This document shows positions 23,372-35,302 of a stretch of DNA of 64,000 nt, piece after piece; the first letter of the stretch is position 1, and each line of letters begins with the position of its first letter. Location of the stretch: positions 139,834,813 to 139,898,812 of the forward strand of contig OX578133.1 in the NCBI GenBank assembly GCA_951213105.1, written 5' to 3'. Under the pieces are notes generated by a model, which saw nothing but the letters and a program-made list of their open reading frames with translations, was not told the origin of the DNA and searched no databases. This DNA is from Amaurobius ferox (taxonomy: Eukaryota > Arthropoda > Arachnida > Araneae > Amaurobiidae). The translations under genes and the position numbers were made by a program.

Positions 23372-23786
23372 TTAAGAATAATGTTACAAATTATGCTCAT
23401 CTTACAATATCATAAAACAACTGTCATGTACAATAAAACAATAATTGAATGCTCAATTAACTCACAAAATATCAGAATCTGTTCTCAAAACATTGACGTA
23501 TCTCAATTCAATTTTACTCGCATTACTCTAACTCTGTCAAACTGAACAATGACTTGATTATATACTCTTCATAGAAATATCTAGAAAGAGGGAATACCTT
23601 TGAAACTAATGGATAAATCTAGAAAGTTTCAGTGTCTTCAGAAACTTACTAAAAGCTGCTAAATTCACGATATTTCACCTAACCTGGTGCCACAGTCATG
23701 AAAAATGTTGCTATGATCAAACAATCCTACCTTCACATAATAGCAATGGCTGTATGTAAATATGTTTCTCCTTGTTGAGATGGCAT

Positions 23787-23808
23787 GTGTGTGTGTGTGT
23801 GTGTGTGT
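23787..23808. repeat. (GT)n microsatellite
   Basis: About 11 GT units. A mixed (CA)n(TA)n tract lies near 24728-24759. Confidence 0.9.
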
Positions 23809-23819
23809 CGAGATGCTTC

Positions 23820-24727
23820 CATCATAATTAACTCTCATATTATTAAGTTAATATACAGAAAATTTCTTTTAAAATTAACTAAAATATGAAAATAAGCAAG
23901 TTTAGTCTGCCTATTGAGTAATAATTAAAGAATGAATGGAAAAAGATGCTAGTGGACTCTCAGTAATGCATGAAAATGCAAAATGAACTGTGCAATATTA
24001 ATATTTATATGAAAAATTATCTCATTTATTAAACAACTCTTATACTAACAAACTATAATAAAATTAAAAATTACTCGATGATACTTAAAAGGAATCTCTT
24101 TAAAAATAATGGGGTAGTTAATGCATATAGTGAGCACAAACAGAAACCCAATATTTCAATCTCATTATAATGCTTGACTCCTTTAAACAGTGCTCACAAC
24201 AAATTTTTATTATGTTCCTGGGAAAAAAAAGGGACCACTTTCAATTTAAAAAATGACCAAAATATGACAATGTTCAATTAAAAACAGGACAAAAATGAGA
24301 TCATCCAAGGAAGAGAAAAAGAATTGATGATACCTAAATATGAATGATTGCATCCTAAAAGTTTCCAAGAATTAAAAAATGGCAGGGTACTGCTCTACCC
24401 AAGAAAGGGTTATTGAAGACATGAAGTTACTGAACACAGTTAAATTGAATTTTTTGCTGTGAAAAATTTATCATTGAAAAAAGATAATTGTACATACAAA
24501 ATTTTTATAATCTTGAGCAGTTGTGTTCATTAACAATTAAAATTATTTAATTTATATAATTTTAGAATTTATTAAATTTACAAAGGAGAATATTAAATTG
24601 CTTTTTAATATTTTCTCATTCGTAAATGAGGTGTGAATGAGCTCAAAGTGACAAGATACATTTAAATGTTAATAATATTTTCAATTCTTTGTTGTTATAT
24701 ATTAATTATAAAGATATTTTTCTGAAA

Positions 24728-24758
<31 letters not shown>

Positions 24759-25630
24759 AAATAAATGTTAGCTTCAATTTCAAAGTGCTGTTTACTTGCC
24801 AATAAATAGAAGGGAAAAATAAACACTTGATTTAAACAAACAACTAAAATTCTGAAAAGCTCGATAAAATCACAATATAAAATTTTAAAAAACTGCTGCC
24901 CGCACAGTGTCCGTATTGCTAGACGTAAGCCTGTGGTTGAGCGGATGACATGCTCCTGCAGTCCTGTACAATGGATTTATGTTAGTCATTAACCAGTATA
25001 GCGGTTAAGAAATGTTCAAAATAAATTACCATTATAACTAAACAAACATAATATAAATACATATTCTACATTATTGGACAAAAATGAAATTTCAAAATCT
25101 TAAGCTAAATTTAGTTGTTTCATTTTTTTTTTTTTTAGCCTGCTCTAGCTCAGACTTTGCTAATTTCTTCCCAAACTATGAAAAATACAGAACATTGAAC
25201 ATGTTTTTTATTTTTGGAAGTAATAAAAAAAATTTAATAAAGAAAGAAAAAAAATAGTTATGTAGATCAAAAATCAGGGGAATGAATATATTTGCCATAA
25301 AATAAAAGGTAGTAGTGTTAGTATCAATTCTATGACTACTTAAATTGATTTATTATTTTTTTTATGATTACTTTTCACAACTCACATGAGACTTTGTATT
25401 AATATTTTAAACAGAAACACTAGGTAACCAAGCTTATTCAATCATTTCTAAATTAAGATATGCAACTAATTTCTGTCATGTATGTAATATTTTAAGTATT
25501 GTAAAGCAGGGAAAGAATTTTTAGCTCATAGTTTACTCGCCAAAAACATTTTTCACTCTCCAGTACAATATATATTGGATATATATGCATTGCATAATGC
25601 ATTTGTCATTTCTTATCGAAAAAAATTGTA
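23820..25630. other. TEAD intron, no gene seen
   Basis: AT-rich, no coding or RNA feature recognised apart from simple repeats. Confidence 0.5.
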
Positions 25631-25635
25631 TAAGG

Positions 25636-25915
25636 GGTGGGACAGCCCAGTAGTTAAGACACGGAAATTGCACTTGGAGGATCAGAGTTCAATTTCCAGC
25701 TCTGTGCAAACTGTCCCTGTGTTCATGTGGAGTAGGGGCATATTAAATGGTTAGTCTGAAAATCCTGATAGGTTGGTGGCAGAGAAAAGAGGGTAAGGTC
25801 TCTGTGGATGTCATCCCCCTGGATTCCAGTCTATATTGGGTGGCACTAGCTCAGCTGTCTAAACAGATATCTTATACCTTTGGGTAGGTCAGACCGTCTG
25901 GATCAACCAGTCCAA
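25636..25915 (+). mobile_element. Diverged full-length tRNA-derived SINE
   Basis: The head CAGCCCAGTAGTTAAGACAC and box-B-like AGAGTTCAATTTCC match the tRNA part of the SINE at 26418-26699. The body (CTGTGTTCATGTGGAGTAGG, TTGGTGGCAG, TTGGGTGGCACTAGCTCAGC) and tail (GGGTAGGTCAGACCGTCTGG) follow in the same order. It is more diverged than the other full copy. No certain target duplication was found. Confidence 0.8.
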
Positions 25916-25924
25916 CAGGGAATA

Positions 25925-26340
25925 CTGGAACTCTATTGATTTTAAATACAATCAAAGTTTAAAAGAAACCTTAATTTTTGAATTCATTAAAAAGAAATCA
26001 GGACCTTCAATAATGATAAATAAATACTCATTTCTGACATAATGTTTCATTAGAAAATGAATGACACTTATGCATGAGCTGTTCGTGAGATATTGTATAT
26101 TTTTCAAATAAATTTATCAAAAAAATTACAAAAAATAAAAAAGTAATAAGTATCATCAAATATGTTCACTTTCCATATGTAATATTAATTATGCCACAAA
26201 TTTTTTACATTATTCTTGTAGATCTAATTAATTCCATTTACCAAAGAAGTTATGTTACCAAGAAACTTTATGTCCCAGCTTTGTTTTTTGACTCCAAAGA
26301 ATTCACCAACAGTTTTATTTCGCAGATTATTCATCAAATA
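25925..26340 (+). repeat. Dispersed AT-rich repeat, copy 1 (paralogue of 45850-46260)
   Basis: Collinear with 45850-46260: TTGATTTTAAATACAATCAA, GGACCTTCAATAAT, TTCATTAGAAAA, GAGATATTG and a TTCAAATAAATT tract recur in order. No coding content. A 16-bp core GATTTTAAATACAATC is shared exactly. Confidence 0.75.
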
Positions 26341-26417
26341 CTTTATTGCATTTTGATGGGGATTTTGCATGGGAGTATGAATAAATCATTTTGTTTGGAT
26401 AATAAGTTGCCAAATGT

Positions 26418-26699
26418 TGTTGAAACCCAGACCGTCCGACCTACCAGAAAGGTGTAAGGTAACTGTTTGGACGGTCGGGAAGTGCCACCCAATTTAGACC
26501 GGAACCCAGTGGGGGAGGCATCCACAGGGACCGTACCCTCCTTCCCCTACCACCAACCTCTCGGAAGGACTTTCGGACCCACATGTTTAATGTGATCGTA
26601 CTCCGCATGAACACGGCGGCAGTTTTGGCAGTGGCTGGAATCGAACCCGGGCCTACCGAGTGCAACTCCAGCGCGCTAACCAATGGGCTACCGCGCCCC
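26418..26699 (-). mobile_element. Full-length tRNA-derived SINE (282 bp) with 14-bp target duplication
   Basis: On the minus strand it begins GGGGCGCGGTAGCCCATTGG (box A region) and contains GGGTTCGATTCCAGCC (box B). It continues with a non-tRNA body and ends in GGTCGGACGGTCTGGGTTTC then AACA. It is flanked by AAGTTGCCAAATGT at 26404-26417 and 26700-26713. It is the best reference copy of the family in the window. The minus-strand open frame at 26441-26797 is an artefact of this repeat. Confidence 0.93.
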
Positions 26700-27189
26700 A
26701 AGTTGCCAAATGTGCAGAATTTCAATTTACATGGCATACCTGCCAACATTAGACAATAAAAATCCAGTAGATAGCGTGGTAAGAATTTTAACAGCACTCT
26801 ACAAGTCTGCGTATAACCTGTTCAATATCACTTAGGGGAAAACAGGGATTCTCATAAAATAAAAAAAAAAATTCAAAAAATGATAACTCACTATAACAAT
26901 GTAAATACCTACTGCATAAGAAATATGTTTTTACATATTCGGTATATAAAAAAAACATAGTGACATAAACAGAGAGAAAATTCAGAGAGAGGCTCACTGA
27001 AACAAAAGATGTTCAGTTGTAATTCAGTTAATTAGATGAATGTGGACAGGAAAATGCTTTAGGGACTCTATTGCTCTGAAAATAAGGGAAATCGAGCATA
27101 TTTTAAAGAAAATAATCCTTCATTTTTATGTTAACTACAAAAATGTAAATGTACTATTTGATTAATTTGAGATTTTATCAAAAATAAGA

Positions 27190-27590
27190 TGGATAAAAAA
27201 GGATGTTTAAACATTACAACAAAATTTAATTTACACACGAGAAATCTCACTTAAAAATAATAAACATTTTACAAAAATATTCATTAATAATGAAACATAC
27301 TGCAAAGAAATAAATGTTGTGCATTTTTTAATTCACATAATTTTAAACTAAACATGAATGGAAAAGGATGTTTCAGCATTGCACAGGAATGTAATCTATA
27401 CATGCGAAATCACACTTAAAAATAATCAATATTTTATGAAAATATTGATTAATAATGAAACCTACTACAAAGAAATGAATGTTGCATAATTTTTATTCGC
27501 ATAATTCAAAATTAAACATGGATGGAAAAGGATATTTCAATATTACACGGCACCGTAATCTATATACGTGAAATCATACTTATTTGAAGT
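27190..27590. repeat. ~168-bp tandem repeat, about 2.4 units
   Basis: GGAT(G/A)TTT, TTAATAATGAAAC and CTTAAAAATAAT recur at a spacing of about 165-170 bp (GGATGTTT near 27201 and 27367, GGATATTT near 27530). A CATACCTGCCAACATTAG motif at 26735 resembles the end of the element at 17317, and CAGGAGATTTTTGTC at 28434 resembles its CCGGGAGATTTTTG. This may be a related element broken by the piggyBac-type insertion at 27692. Confidence 0.7.
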
Positions 27591-27691
27591 AGTATCCATC
27601 AATAAAGTGAAAATGATGCAACTTAGTACTGGTACTAGGTTCATGTACAAAAGAAACAAAATGGCGGTCGCATGTTCGATCGAAATTCCCT

Positions 27692-28373
27692 TTAACCCTT
27701 TCGTGACGGCAGCATTCCGGAACTGCCGCGGCCCAAAGGATGGAGTGCTTTGCTTCCGAACTGTTCCCAGGGGACAGCAATTTTTTTGTGCTAAGCCTAA
27801 CTCTCGAAAAAAATTCACTAAAAATCACCTATTCAACACAGAAATCTACTTGTTTCAGGAATAAAAGAAATATTTATTTTCTATTTGATATATATTTTTC
27901 CTACAAATCTGAATACAAAATACTTGTTAGTTGCTCCCATTCTTTTATCCGAAATAAACGAATAATTTCACTGCCTCTGAAACCCAAACAAAAAAAAATA
28001 CTCTCATATTCTTATGATTCACCAACGAAATCATAAAGCTGAAATCAAAACAAGATCCGAAACTCAATTATAAAATTGTTGATGCTGCGAGAAGTGCTCT
28101 ATTTGTTTATATTACAAAACCATGTTTTACCGGAAATAATTCATTGGATCTTCCTTATGCCAAGGTCAATTATCTGCAAAATACATTGATGTTTTTCCAC
28201 GGACATTTAACGCCATCTAGTAGACAAATTAAAATGTTCCATGTGAAAACACGCATACGTGCCACTCGCCGTTTAGGGGGTAAAGTTTTCTCCATCACGA
28301 ATGCGTGCCGTCCGTCATTGAATGCAAGTTCGCAGCCGACACGCGGGCGTGCCAACCATCGCAAAAGGGTTAA
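27692..28373. mobile_element. Non-autonomous piggyBac-family element (682 bp) bounded by TTAA
   Basis: TTAA at 27692-27695 is followed by CCCTTTCGTGACGGCAGC; the other end reads CATCGCAAAAGGGTTAA, giving inverted CCCTTT(C/T)G termini and duplicated TTAA, the piggyBac signature. The outer regions align with the element at 35303-36372 (shared GTGCTAAGCCTAA and CTCGAAAAAAATTCACTAAA). The transposase part is deleted here. Open frames at 27543-28401 are in this element and are not genes. Confidence 0.88.
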
Positions 28374-28692
28374 CAGAGAATTTTTATTGAAAAATCCCTA
28401 ATTTTAGGGAATTCTAAAAAAATTGACAAAAACCAGGAGATTTTTGTCTAAAATTGGTTCAATGCTGAAATCATTGTGCTATGTATCTTGTACACTATTA
28501 TTTCTTTGTGAAAAAAGTAAAATCATTGCATTATGTAGGGAAAGTCATATGCTGCCAAAATCAGATTTTTTTTTATAGCAAAATGAAGTTTATAAATGTG
28601 AAACATTTTTCTATATATTTAAAATATTTGAATTGCACTACTATATTTTCTTTTATATCAATTATGATAATAATGAATTGTAAAACAATTAC

Positions 28693-28755
28693 CTCCAATA
28701 AAGGGTCACTGTAGCTTGGTAAACCTGCTATATGTACAAATAAATGTTTGTGATA
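28693..28755 (-). CDS. sd: TEAD exon: YHKHLFVHIAG…SYSDPLLE
   Basis: This 63-base exon lies between acceptor TTCTCTTTTTAG and donor GTAATTG. It encodes 21 residues starting YHKHLFVHIAG and ending SYSDPLLE, phase 0 at both ends. In the family this is a beta-hairpin of the immunoglobulin-like YAP-binding domain (vertebrate NKHLFVHIG…SDPLLE). Gly is replaced by Ala after HI. Confidence 0.96.
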
Positions 28756-28852
28756 CTAAAAAGAGAAAACGAAAATTAAAATTAGATATCTTGAATTTCA
28801 AACATAAAAGAAGCAAATGTAACACTATCACTATATTTGAGACCTTACGTAC

Positions 28853-29039
28853 ATTTTCTGAATCGCGCTGCTGTTCCATGAATGCAGATAATTCAACAAG
28901 TCTTAGTTTGTGTGTTGCAATGGCTCTACCTTCATAGGGAGGCATAGAAGAGGAAGTTAATAAGTCTACTCCTGAAGCTGGAACTGTCACAGGTGGTTTG
29001 TGTCCCATTCCATATGGTTGACTAACGAAAGGCTTTATG
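28853..29039 (-). CDS. sd: TEAD exon: proline-rich linker and start of YAP-binding domain
   Basis: This exon has 187 bases, from acceptor TCCTTTTCAG to donor GTACGTAAGG. After completing Asp, it reads IKPFVSQPYGMGHKPP, a proline/serine-rich stretch, then YEGRAIATHKLRLVELSAFM and EQQRDSEN. The segment GRxIxTxKLRLVExSAFxEQQRD is the first strand region of the TEAD YAP-binding domain. It ends in phase 0 with Asn and is followed after only 97 bp by the next exon. A second GT (GTAAGG) lies 4 bases downstream but would break the frame. Confidence 0.96.
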
Positions 29040-29044
29040 CTGAA

Positions 29045-30060
29045 AAGGATATCAGTAAAATATTAAAAATAGATCGGCATAATTTCCTGACTTAAAAGTG
29101 TAAAACTGGAAAAAACATTTTAGAATTCCCTAAACTGTACTATGAGTCACAACCTAATGGTAGAGATGGCAGAATTTGAATTTATACTTTTTGGAGAAGT
29201 ATGTGCATAATGATTGTGAGGCTCCTTTACATTCCTACAAAAATGTCACTATTCTGAACAAATGTTCCATACTCATACCTATAACTCTACAATTTAGTTG
29301 ATCATTTATTCTGAGATTGTACCTTTTATGTCATTGTTACTCAAAATTAAAATTGTATCTACTTCCATACAAAGTTGAAAATAGAGCAACATTGAAAATC
29401 TGGATGCACAACTTTCTAAAAACTAATCGTTATAAAATCAAAACATGACTCAAGCATTACTCTAATTCATTACAGGATAACTTATCAGACAGCAATTATG
29501 AATCTTTTGCAGTTATAGCATAGCTGGACAAATCCTGAATGCCAAGTCAGGAATAGCATTAGGAATAGCATTTTTAACCTGGCTATAACTGCAGTAATTT
29601 CCTGCGTATAATCTGTGGATTATATTATTGATTTAAAACTCTAAATTTTAAATTCACTTTATTGTTGAATAAAAACTCTAAATTTTAAAAGTGTGGATTA
29701 TAGGCCAATGAAGATTATCCACGGTAATTTTTTCCAAGCAGAAAAAACAATGATTGCATTGATATAAAATATAAATTAATCACTGTAAAGATGAATATAT
29801 CAAGGGGCATTGTGCTAATATAAAATAAAATATTTTTATTAATTTTTTTCTTAACTTTAATTTAACATTGTCATCATATCACTTATTCAAATACAAGATA
29901 AATTTCATCATTTTAACTACTTTTGCATGAATATATGAGGAAATAATCAAATGTGTTGATTTTATCTGTAGGTTATAATAGCATTGCAGATTACACTACA
30001 TAGTGGATTATGCACTGTCATGGATTACAGAAGGTCGTTCACACTTTATAAAAATGATTT
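29045..30060. other. TEAD intron, no gene seen
   Basis: It has AT-rich text with a local direct repeat of AAACTCTAAATTTTAAA near 29635 and 29670, and GTGGATTATA motifs that may belong to a degraded transposon end. Confidence 0.45.
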
Positions 30061-30073
30061 TGATAATTAATTT

Positions 30074-31199
30074 TTATGCATAAAGGGTGTATTTCTTGTG
30101 GCGATTTGCTTCTATCTGATAGCCTTGATTCTTGACTATAGCTCTAGCTTGAATTTTCCATGAAAGTAAACTTTTTCTTAGTACCATCATGTCAATTTTA
30201 TCCCACTCCTCTTGGGTCATTTTCCAAAGTCTGTTTAATGTTCTTGGATGCCATTTTCCTAAGGCTCGTTTTAACAAACCGAAAGTGCAAAAGTCCATAG
30301 GAGAAGCATTAGGTGATTTTACAGATATTGCATTAAATGGGATACCTGTTTCTGATTCTTTCTTTGCTAAATATGTGGCAGTTGACTTGGAAGTGTGACT
30401 AGAGGCTTTGTCCACATGAAGCTCAACTTTATTGATGTCCTTTCCATAAAAGGCTGAAATTTTTTCTTTAAAAATTGGTTCTAAAATATTCTGTTGATAG
30501 TAGAGTGAATTAATTTTAGCTTTACTTGAGACTTTCTTGAGTTTTAATTTACCATTGTAACAAAATCCTGTAACTATCATGAATCTCTTTGGGAACTTTT
30601 CTGTACATTGACGAAACCATTTCATACGGTCATTTTCATCAGTTGAGCAATAGAAAATTGCTCTTTTTTATTACAGTCACTTAAATACATGCATGCCTCA
30701 TCGAGTGTTACCACAAATTTCCATTTATCAGCAGCTAGGCATTTTTCATAGAATTTTCTACAATTTGTTTTTCTTTCCACAATATGCTTTGGCAAAAGCA
30801 GATGAACTTTAGGTTTAAACATCTTTTTTAACTCAAATCTATATGAATGCTTTTACTTACAGTGCCAGAAGACATTCCCAGTTTCGATGCAATGTGGGTG
30901 CATCAAAATGCACAAACAGGATCTTTGACTTGGTGGATTTTTTTTAGAATCAGAGACTTCACTTTCTTGATATTTACAATCATTCGAGTAGTCTTAGGAT
31001 GCGATTTTATGGCCGTTTTTTCATTTTTACTTTCAGCTAGATGCTTTTCCCTTTCAAATTTAATATATTAAAAATACCTTTCTTTGAAATGCAATAACCT
31101 TGATTTTTACACAGCTTTACAATTTGTTGATACGAATATTTTTCCTCAGAAAGTGCATTTACGTAATCTTCGAGTCTTCTATCAATTTCAGGAGCCATT
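30074..31199 (-). pseudogene. mariner-like transposase pseudogene
   Basis: Reading the minus strand from ATG at 31199 gives MAPEIDRRLEDYVNALSEEK and YSYQQIVKLCKNQGYCISKK (helix-turn-helix), then broken frames, then WKFVVTLDEACMYLSDCNKK at about 30700. A long frame at 30625-30074 follows, with KRFMIVTGFCYNGKLKLKK, LHVDKASSHTS and SPNASPMDFCTFGLLKRAL. The three catalytic Asp candidates are in TLDEA, HVDKAS and SPMDF; the last two are separated by 38 residues, close to DD37D-DD41D mariner groups. Frameshifts near 30625 and 31040 inactivate it. Terminal repeats were not identified. Confidence 0.85.
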
Positions 31200-31519
31200 T
31201 TCAAAATACATCTTTTATTCTACATTCCAATCAAAACAAAACAGTAGCAAATGATTATATTGAAAATGCCAAATCTTTATCTCAAAATGCTAATGAGAAA
31301 CAAATACAAAATCATTTCCATAAAGTGCAAACAACCTTCTGTATATTCAAGAAATTTTTATTCTTTATAAATTTTCAAATGTTAATTTTTTATAGTATGA
31401 GTTTCGTTTCCAGTCTTCCAATACTGGTCATGACTAGAATCCGACATCTTCACTGTCAACTAGAGGCATGCAATCTGCAATCTAGTTCCAGAAGAAGAAG
31501 TATGTTTAAAGACTAGATA

Positions 31520-33240
31520 AAAAAAAAACCTCCTATTAATGTTAGTTACTGAGCTATGCACATTACTAAGCTCAGTGCATACGACAGTAAAGGAGTAAAG
31601 AATTGAGCTTGGACACCCCTGCAAGATATAATTTCAGGCCCTCTTCCACTGACCTTTATAATCATTTTCAATTCCCTTCTGTGGGCCGGGCCGCTCCATA
31701 TATCAAGGCCTCATGCATTGTGGGTGCAGGTGTTATACCACTTGCATACATGTAGGCAGGATCGACATGGAAGTTTATGATTGAATGAAGAGGCTTACAG
31801 TTCTAAATATCCTTTAGTGAGACTGTGGGCCTGCCAATATTATTGTTCAGCTAATGAAGGAATTACCCTGCCTGAATGATGTTAGTGTACATGTTTATTA
31901 TTTTAACTTGTTAAATAATATAGATAGAACTGTACACAATTTTTTATATCTCCTCTATTTTTTATTATGTAGAAAATAAAGAAAATTAAGGATACGAAAA
32001 TTGTGTTGCCAGATTATTACACAACAATACAGAAAACTGATTGCTTTATCTGCATATAATATTCCAGACCTTAAATTTACAACAAATTGGTTTCTTACAT
32101 GATGAAAAGGTAAAACAGGGAGCTTATGATAAAACTTTGACCACCACAGAGCTAATAGAGGGTTCTTCTAGGGCCTATGGATCCCATTAAAAACGGCAGT
32201 CAAAATAAATGGTGTGTCTTGGGACAGATTGTAGCTTTTGGATTTTTCCTCAAAGAAAAAGGCTACAGCAGTAGTTCTTCCCTACAAATTTCGAGTTTTT
32301 AGTTTATTGCATGCATCCCAGGGAACTCGGACATTTCCATGTCATCTGATTATGTATATAGATAAGTTTGTTCTTGATGTCAGATGTTCATGCTGCCCTT
32401 GATGGCATGATCCTGCCTATGATGTCCTTGATGTGAGATGCCATTGCTGGTGGTGTGTCAGAAAAATAAGAGAAAATTTTCATTTCAGAGAATGGCTCAT
32501 GGCACAAGTGTATATGCAGGATCCTCTTATTATGCATGTCCTCTTCACTCATTATGGGGAAAAATTACATTAGCTCTCCAGATAGATCCATATTGAAAAT
32601 TTAAATCCAGCACTATAACACTCCCTTCCAAGATTCGGGTTATGTTTATGGCTTACGGTGCACCTGTGTGGGCTATATACACCATTTGTCTGGACTGATC
32701 TGATATTGCAATCTACTTCTAGCAAAACAGTTTGTCTGTGTCCATATAAGATCACTGAGCTACGGCAATGAAATAATGTTGCACGATGAGCCAAGGAGTG
32801 TCCATTCATTACTTATGGCAAATATTTTTTTTATTATTAAGCCAAAAGTAGGCCTTTGAATTTCAAAAACATAGGGACTTAAAAAATACATGAAAAATCA
32901 GGCCTTTCTAAGGTCCATAGGTATCAGTGTTCCTTTCAGTTATATCTCCAGGGGGGAGGGGGCAAAGCCCTCTGGAGACATTTTATGTTAACCTAGTTTC
33001 TATTTATGCGACAAAGCATTTAGACATATTTATATAGGGCAAATAGAAAACTTGCCGACCCCTCCTAAAATTTCATTTGCCCCCCCCAGGCAAAAAGTCT
33101 TGAAAGAAACCCCGATAGAAACCCAGGTTTATGCAAAACAATTTTACATTCCAAATGATTTTTCTTGCTCGTACAACAGATAATATATAGGATTAATTTT
33201 AATTAGAACATGGATTGCTATTTAATTAAGAAACAAAGGT
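31520..33240. other. TEAD intron, no gene seen
   Basis: It has moderately GC-richer text (31600-32800) with short open frames but no recognisable domain. A G-rich/C-rich pair near 32949-32963 and 33082-33089 suggests a small decayed repeat. Confidence 0.4.
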
Positions 33241-33246
33241 ACTTAC

Positions 33247-33287
33247 TCTTCTGAAGTTCCTGGCTGTGTAATACCTGGCTGCCAGAA
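33247..33287 (-). CDS. sd: TEAD small linker exon (FWQPGITQPGTSE)
   Basis: This 41-base exon lies between acceptor TTTTCATTATAG and donor GTAAGT. It encodes FWQPGITQPGTSE and ends with GA in phase 2. It continues YPGTP from the previous exon, giving YPGTPFWQPG, the counterpart of the FWPG/FWQPG linker motif of vertebrate and Drosophila proteins. The split codon becomes Asp after joining the next exon. It is too short for ordinary ORF scans and was found by family motif and splice sites. Confidence 0.92.
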
Positions 33288-34229
33288 CTATAATGAAAAT
33301 TATGTTATTGTCAATTTAATATTAAAATATTTAATATTACCAAAATTTCCAGTACAAGAGCATCAGCATGCAAGAAAAAGTAATTTATTATTGGATGTGG
33401 TCGCTACGACACTGCAGTGAATATGTTGAAATTCAGATTTTCCTGATGTTGCTGTAGTCAATCACGGTTATATGAATCAAAATTCAGTATTTTGGATACC
33501 AGGGTTTATTATTTTAAATGAACTTTTAAAAAGAAATTATTGATTAAAGATCTCATGATAACACCTGATTTCAGTCAGGTATAATTCATGGAGAAAAAAA
33601 AAATCCTTCCTTATCAAATTATTGCTTTATATTAATTGATATTGAAAAATATATATTCACAAAATAAAATATATTAAAAAAAAAGTCATATAATTTTGAA
33701 AATGACCCATCACAAATATATTTTGAATTATAACTATAATTTTCAACATTACAGGATATGCCTCTGATGTAGATATAATATGCAACTAATAAGAAATGAA
33801 TATTTTAAATTCAAATTTTTATATGGTTTAATAATGTGAAAAAAACATTTAACTTTATTTAAAAAATTAACTTCAATTTTCAGAAACTAATTCCGAAATT
33901 CGTAAAATGAGTAGAAATTTAATTTATTTATGAAATGAAGAATTTATGAAATTGTTTTATAAGTTAGGGGGAAAAAAATCACAAACCCTGGTACATACCA
34001 GTGTTACCAACCTGATGTTCCAATTTGAAATATTAACTCCTTAATTATCAGAAAATATGGTAAATTAGACTTAGAGAATTAAGATTTTTTTAATATTTCA
34101 TAAAATTACAGTCATGTTTCAACAACAAAAATATTTGCTGGACTGCCAGGCTCATGAATTATAACCCCCTGCTCGCTAGGCTTTGCCAAACCCCATAACT
34201 CGTTTTGCTCTTCTGGGGACTTCGCCTCC

Positions 34230-34900
34230 TACTTGCTGTGTGAGCTATTTCAAGCTAAGATAAAGTTTAAATCGGTAAACAGTTGATTTTATCATGCTAT
34301 CTTATTGTTTCTCTATAAATGTACCAAATTTCATAATTTCGTATGCTATAATTTTTGCATCATGAGACAGAGAAAATTGATGGACGTGACGATATATTCG
34401 CTGTGTGAGCTATTTCAAGCCAAACTATAATTTAAATCAGTAAACAGTTTATTTCATCATGTTACCCTATTATTTCTCTATAAATGTACGAAATTTCATA
34501 TTTTTGTATGCTATAGTTCTTGCGGTACAAGACAGAGAAATCGCTGGATGTGCTGATATGAAAGAAAATTTTTCACTTCAGAAATGTATAAAAAGTCAAA
34601 TATCTCGTGAACTAAATTAAAATTAAAAAGAAGGGCTCTGTCTTGCAAAATTTCAACTATGTAGGCACCTTCCTGCAAAAATTCGATCTTGCTATTGTTA
34701 GTCTATCCAGGACGCGATCTCGCAGCTCAAATATTTTGTCCTTGACTTTGACATTAAATATTTCTTAAACTAAAATATATATAGAAAAACAGTTTGTTTC
34801 AGTGGTTTCCCAAAGTTTTCTCTACAATTGTACCAAATTTCATATTTTTATATGCTATAGTTTTTGTGGTACGAAGCGGAGAAACAAGAAATTCATCGAA
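34230..34900. repeat. ~165-bp tandem repeat, two full units plus a partial one
   Basis: CTGTGTGAGCTATTTCAAGC starts units at 34236 and 34401. Each contains TTTCTCTATAAATGTAC and AAATTTCATA…GTATGCTATA. A third diverged copy of the latter part lies at about 34785-34890. The right boundary (TTTTTTTAATATAGAGAG) looks like an element end. The AAATTTGGTAC/AAATTTCATA-type motifs also occur near 45815, 49487 and 55588. Confidence 0.75.
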
Positions 34901-35302
34901 CAGAGATGGCGGCAGCTACTTTTTTTAATATAGAGAGGCAGTATTCATTATCCCCTTAATTCATTATCAAATCACCAATGTGAGAATTATTTAATTGCAA
35001 ATGTTTTTAAAATGGTTATTTAAAACTCTAGATGATCTACCTTTTACTCTTATCCTAAATGCAATTGGAAGAGTAAACAACATAAATTACAGTTGCTTTG
35101 TTTTTGGAGCATTGCATTTCACACCACTAGGGTTCATTTCTAATAACTTAGAAAAAAAGTAAATTTAATTTCATATTTAAACTAACTTTGTTCTCACTAT
35201 TCTAGTATATAGTTGCTTTTTGAGATTTATGGCTGTTGGTTGATTATTTTTTATCCATACTTGTGCAAAAATGCTTTCTTTAATAACGCTGCTCATGACT
35301 GT

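Noticed and set aside
23711..23770. Micro-exon-like CCATTGCTATTATGTGAAG before GTAGG on the minus strand
   Set aside because: Chance match to DPLLE; the frame does not join neighbouring TEAD exons.
26441..26797. 118-codon minus ORF and 85-codon plus ORF at 61070-61327 sharing GRGSPLVSALELHSVGPGSI
   Set aside because: The shared peptide is the translated tRNA-derived SINE, not a protein family.
27035..27080. KHFPVHIH reading on the minus strand, first taken as the TEAD KHLFVHIG exon
   Set aside because: It runs into a stop and lacks a good donor. The true exon (YHKHLFVHI…DPLLE) is at 28693-28755 with matching phases.
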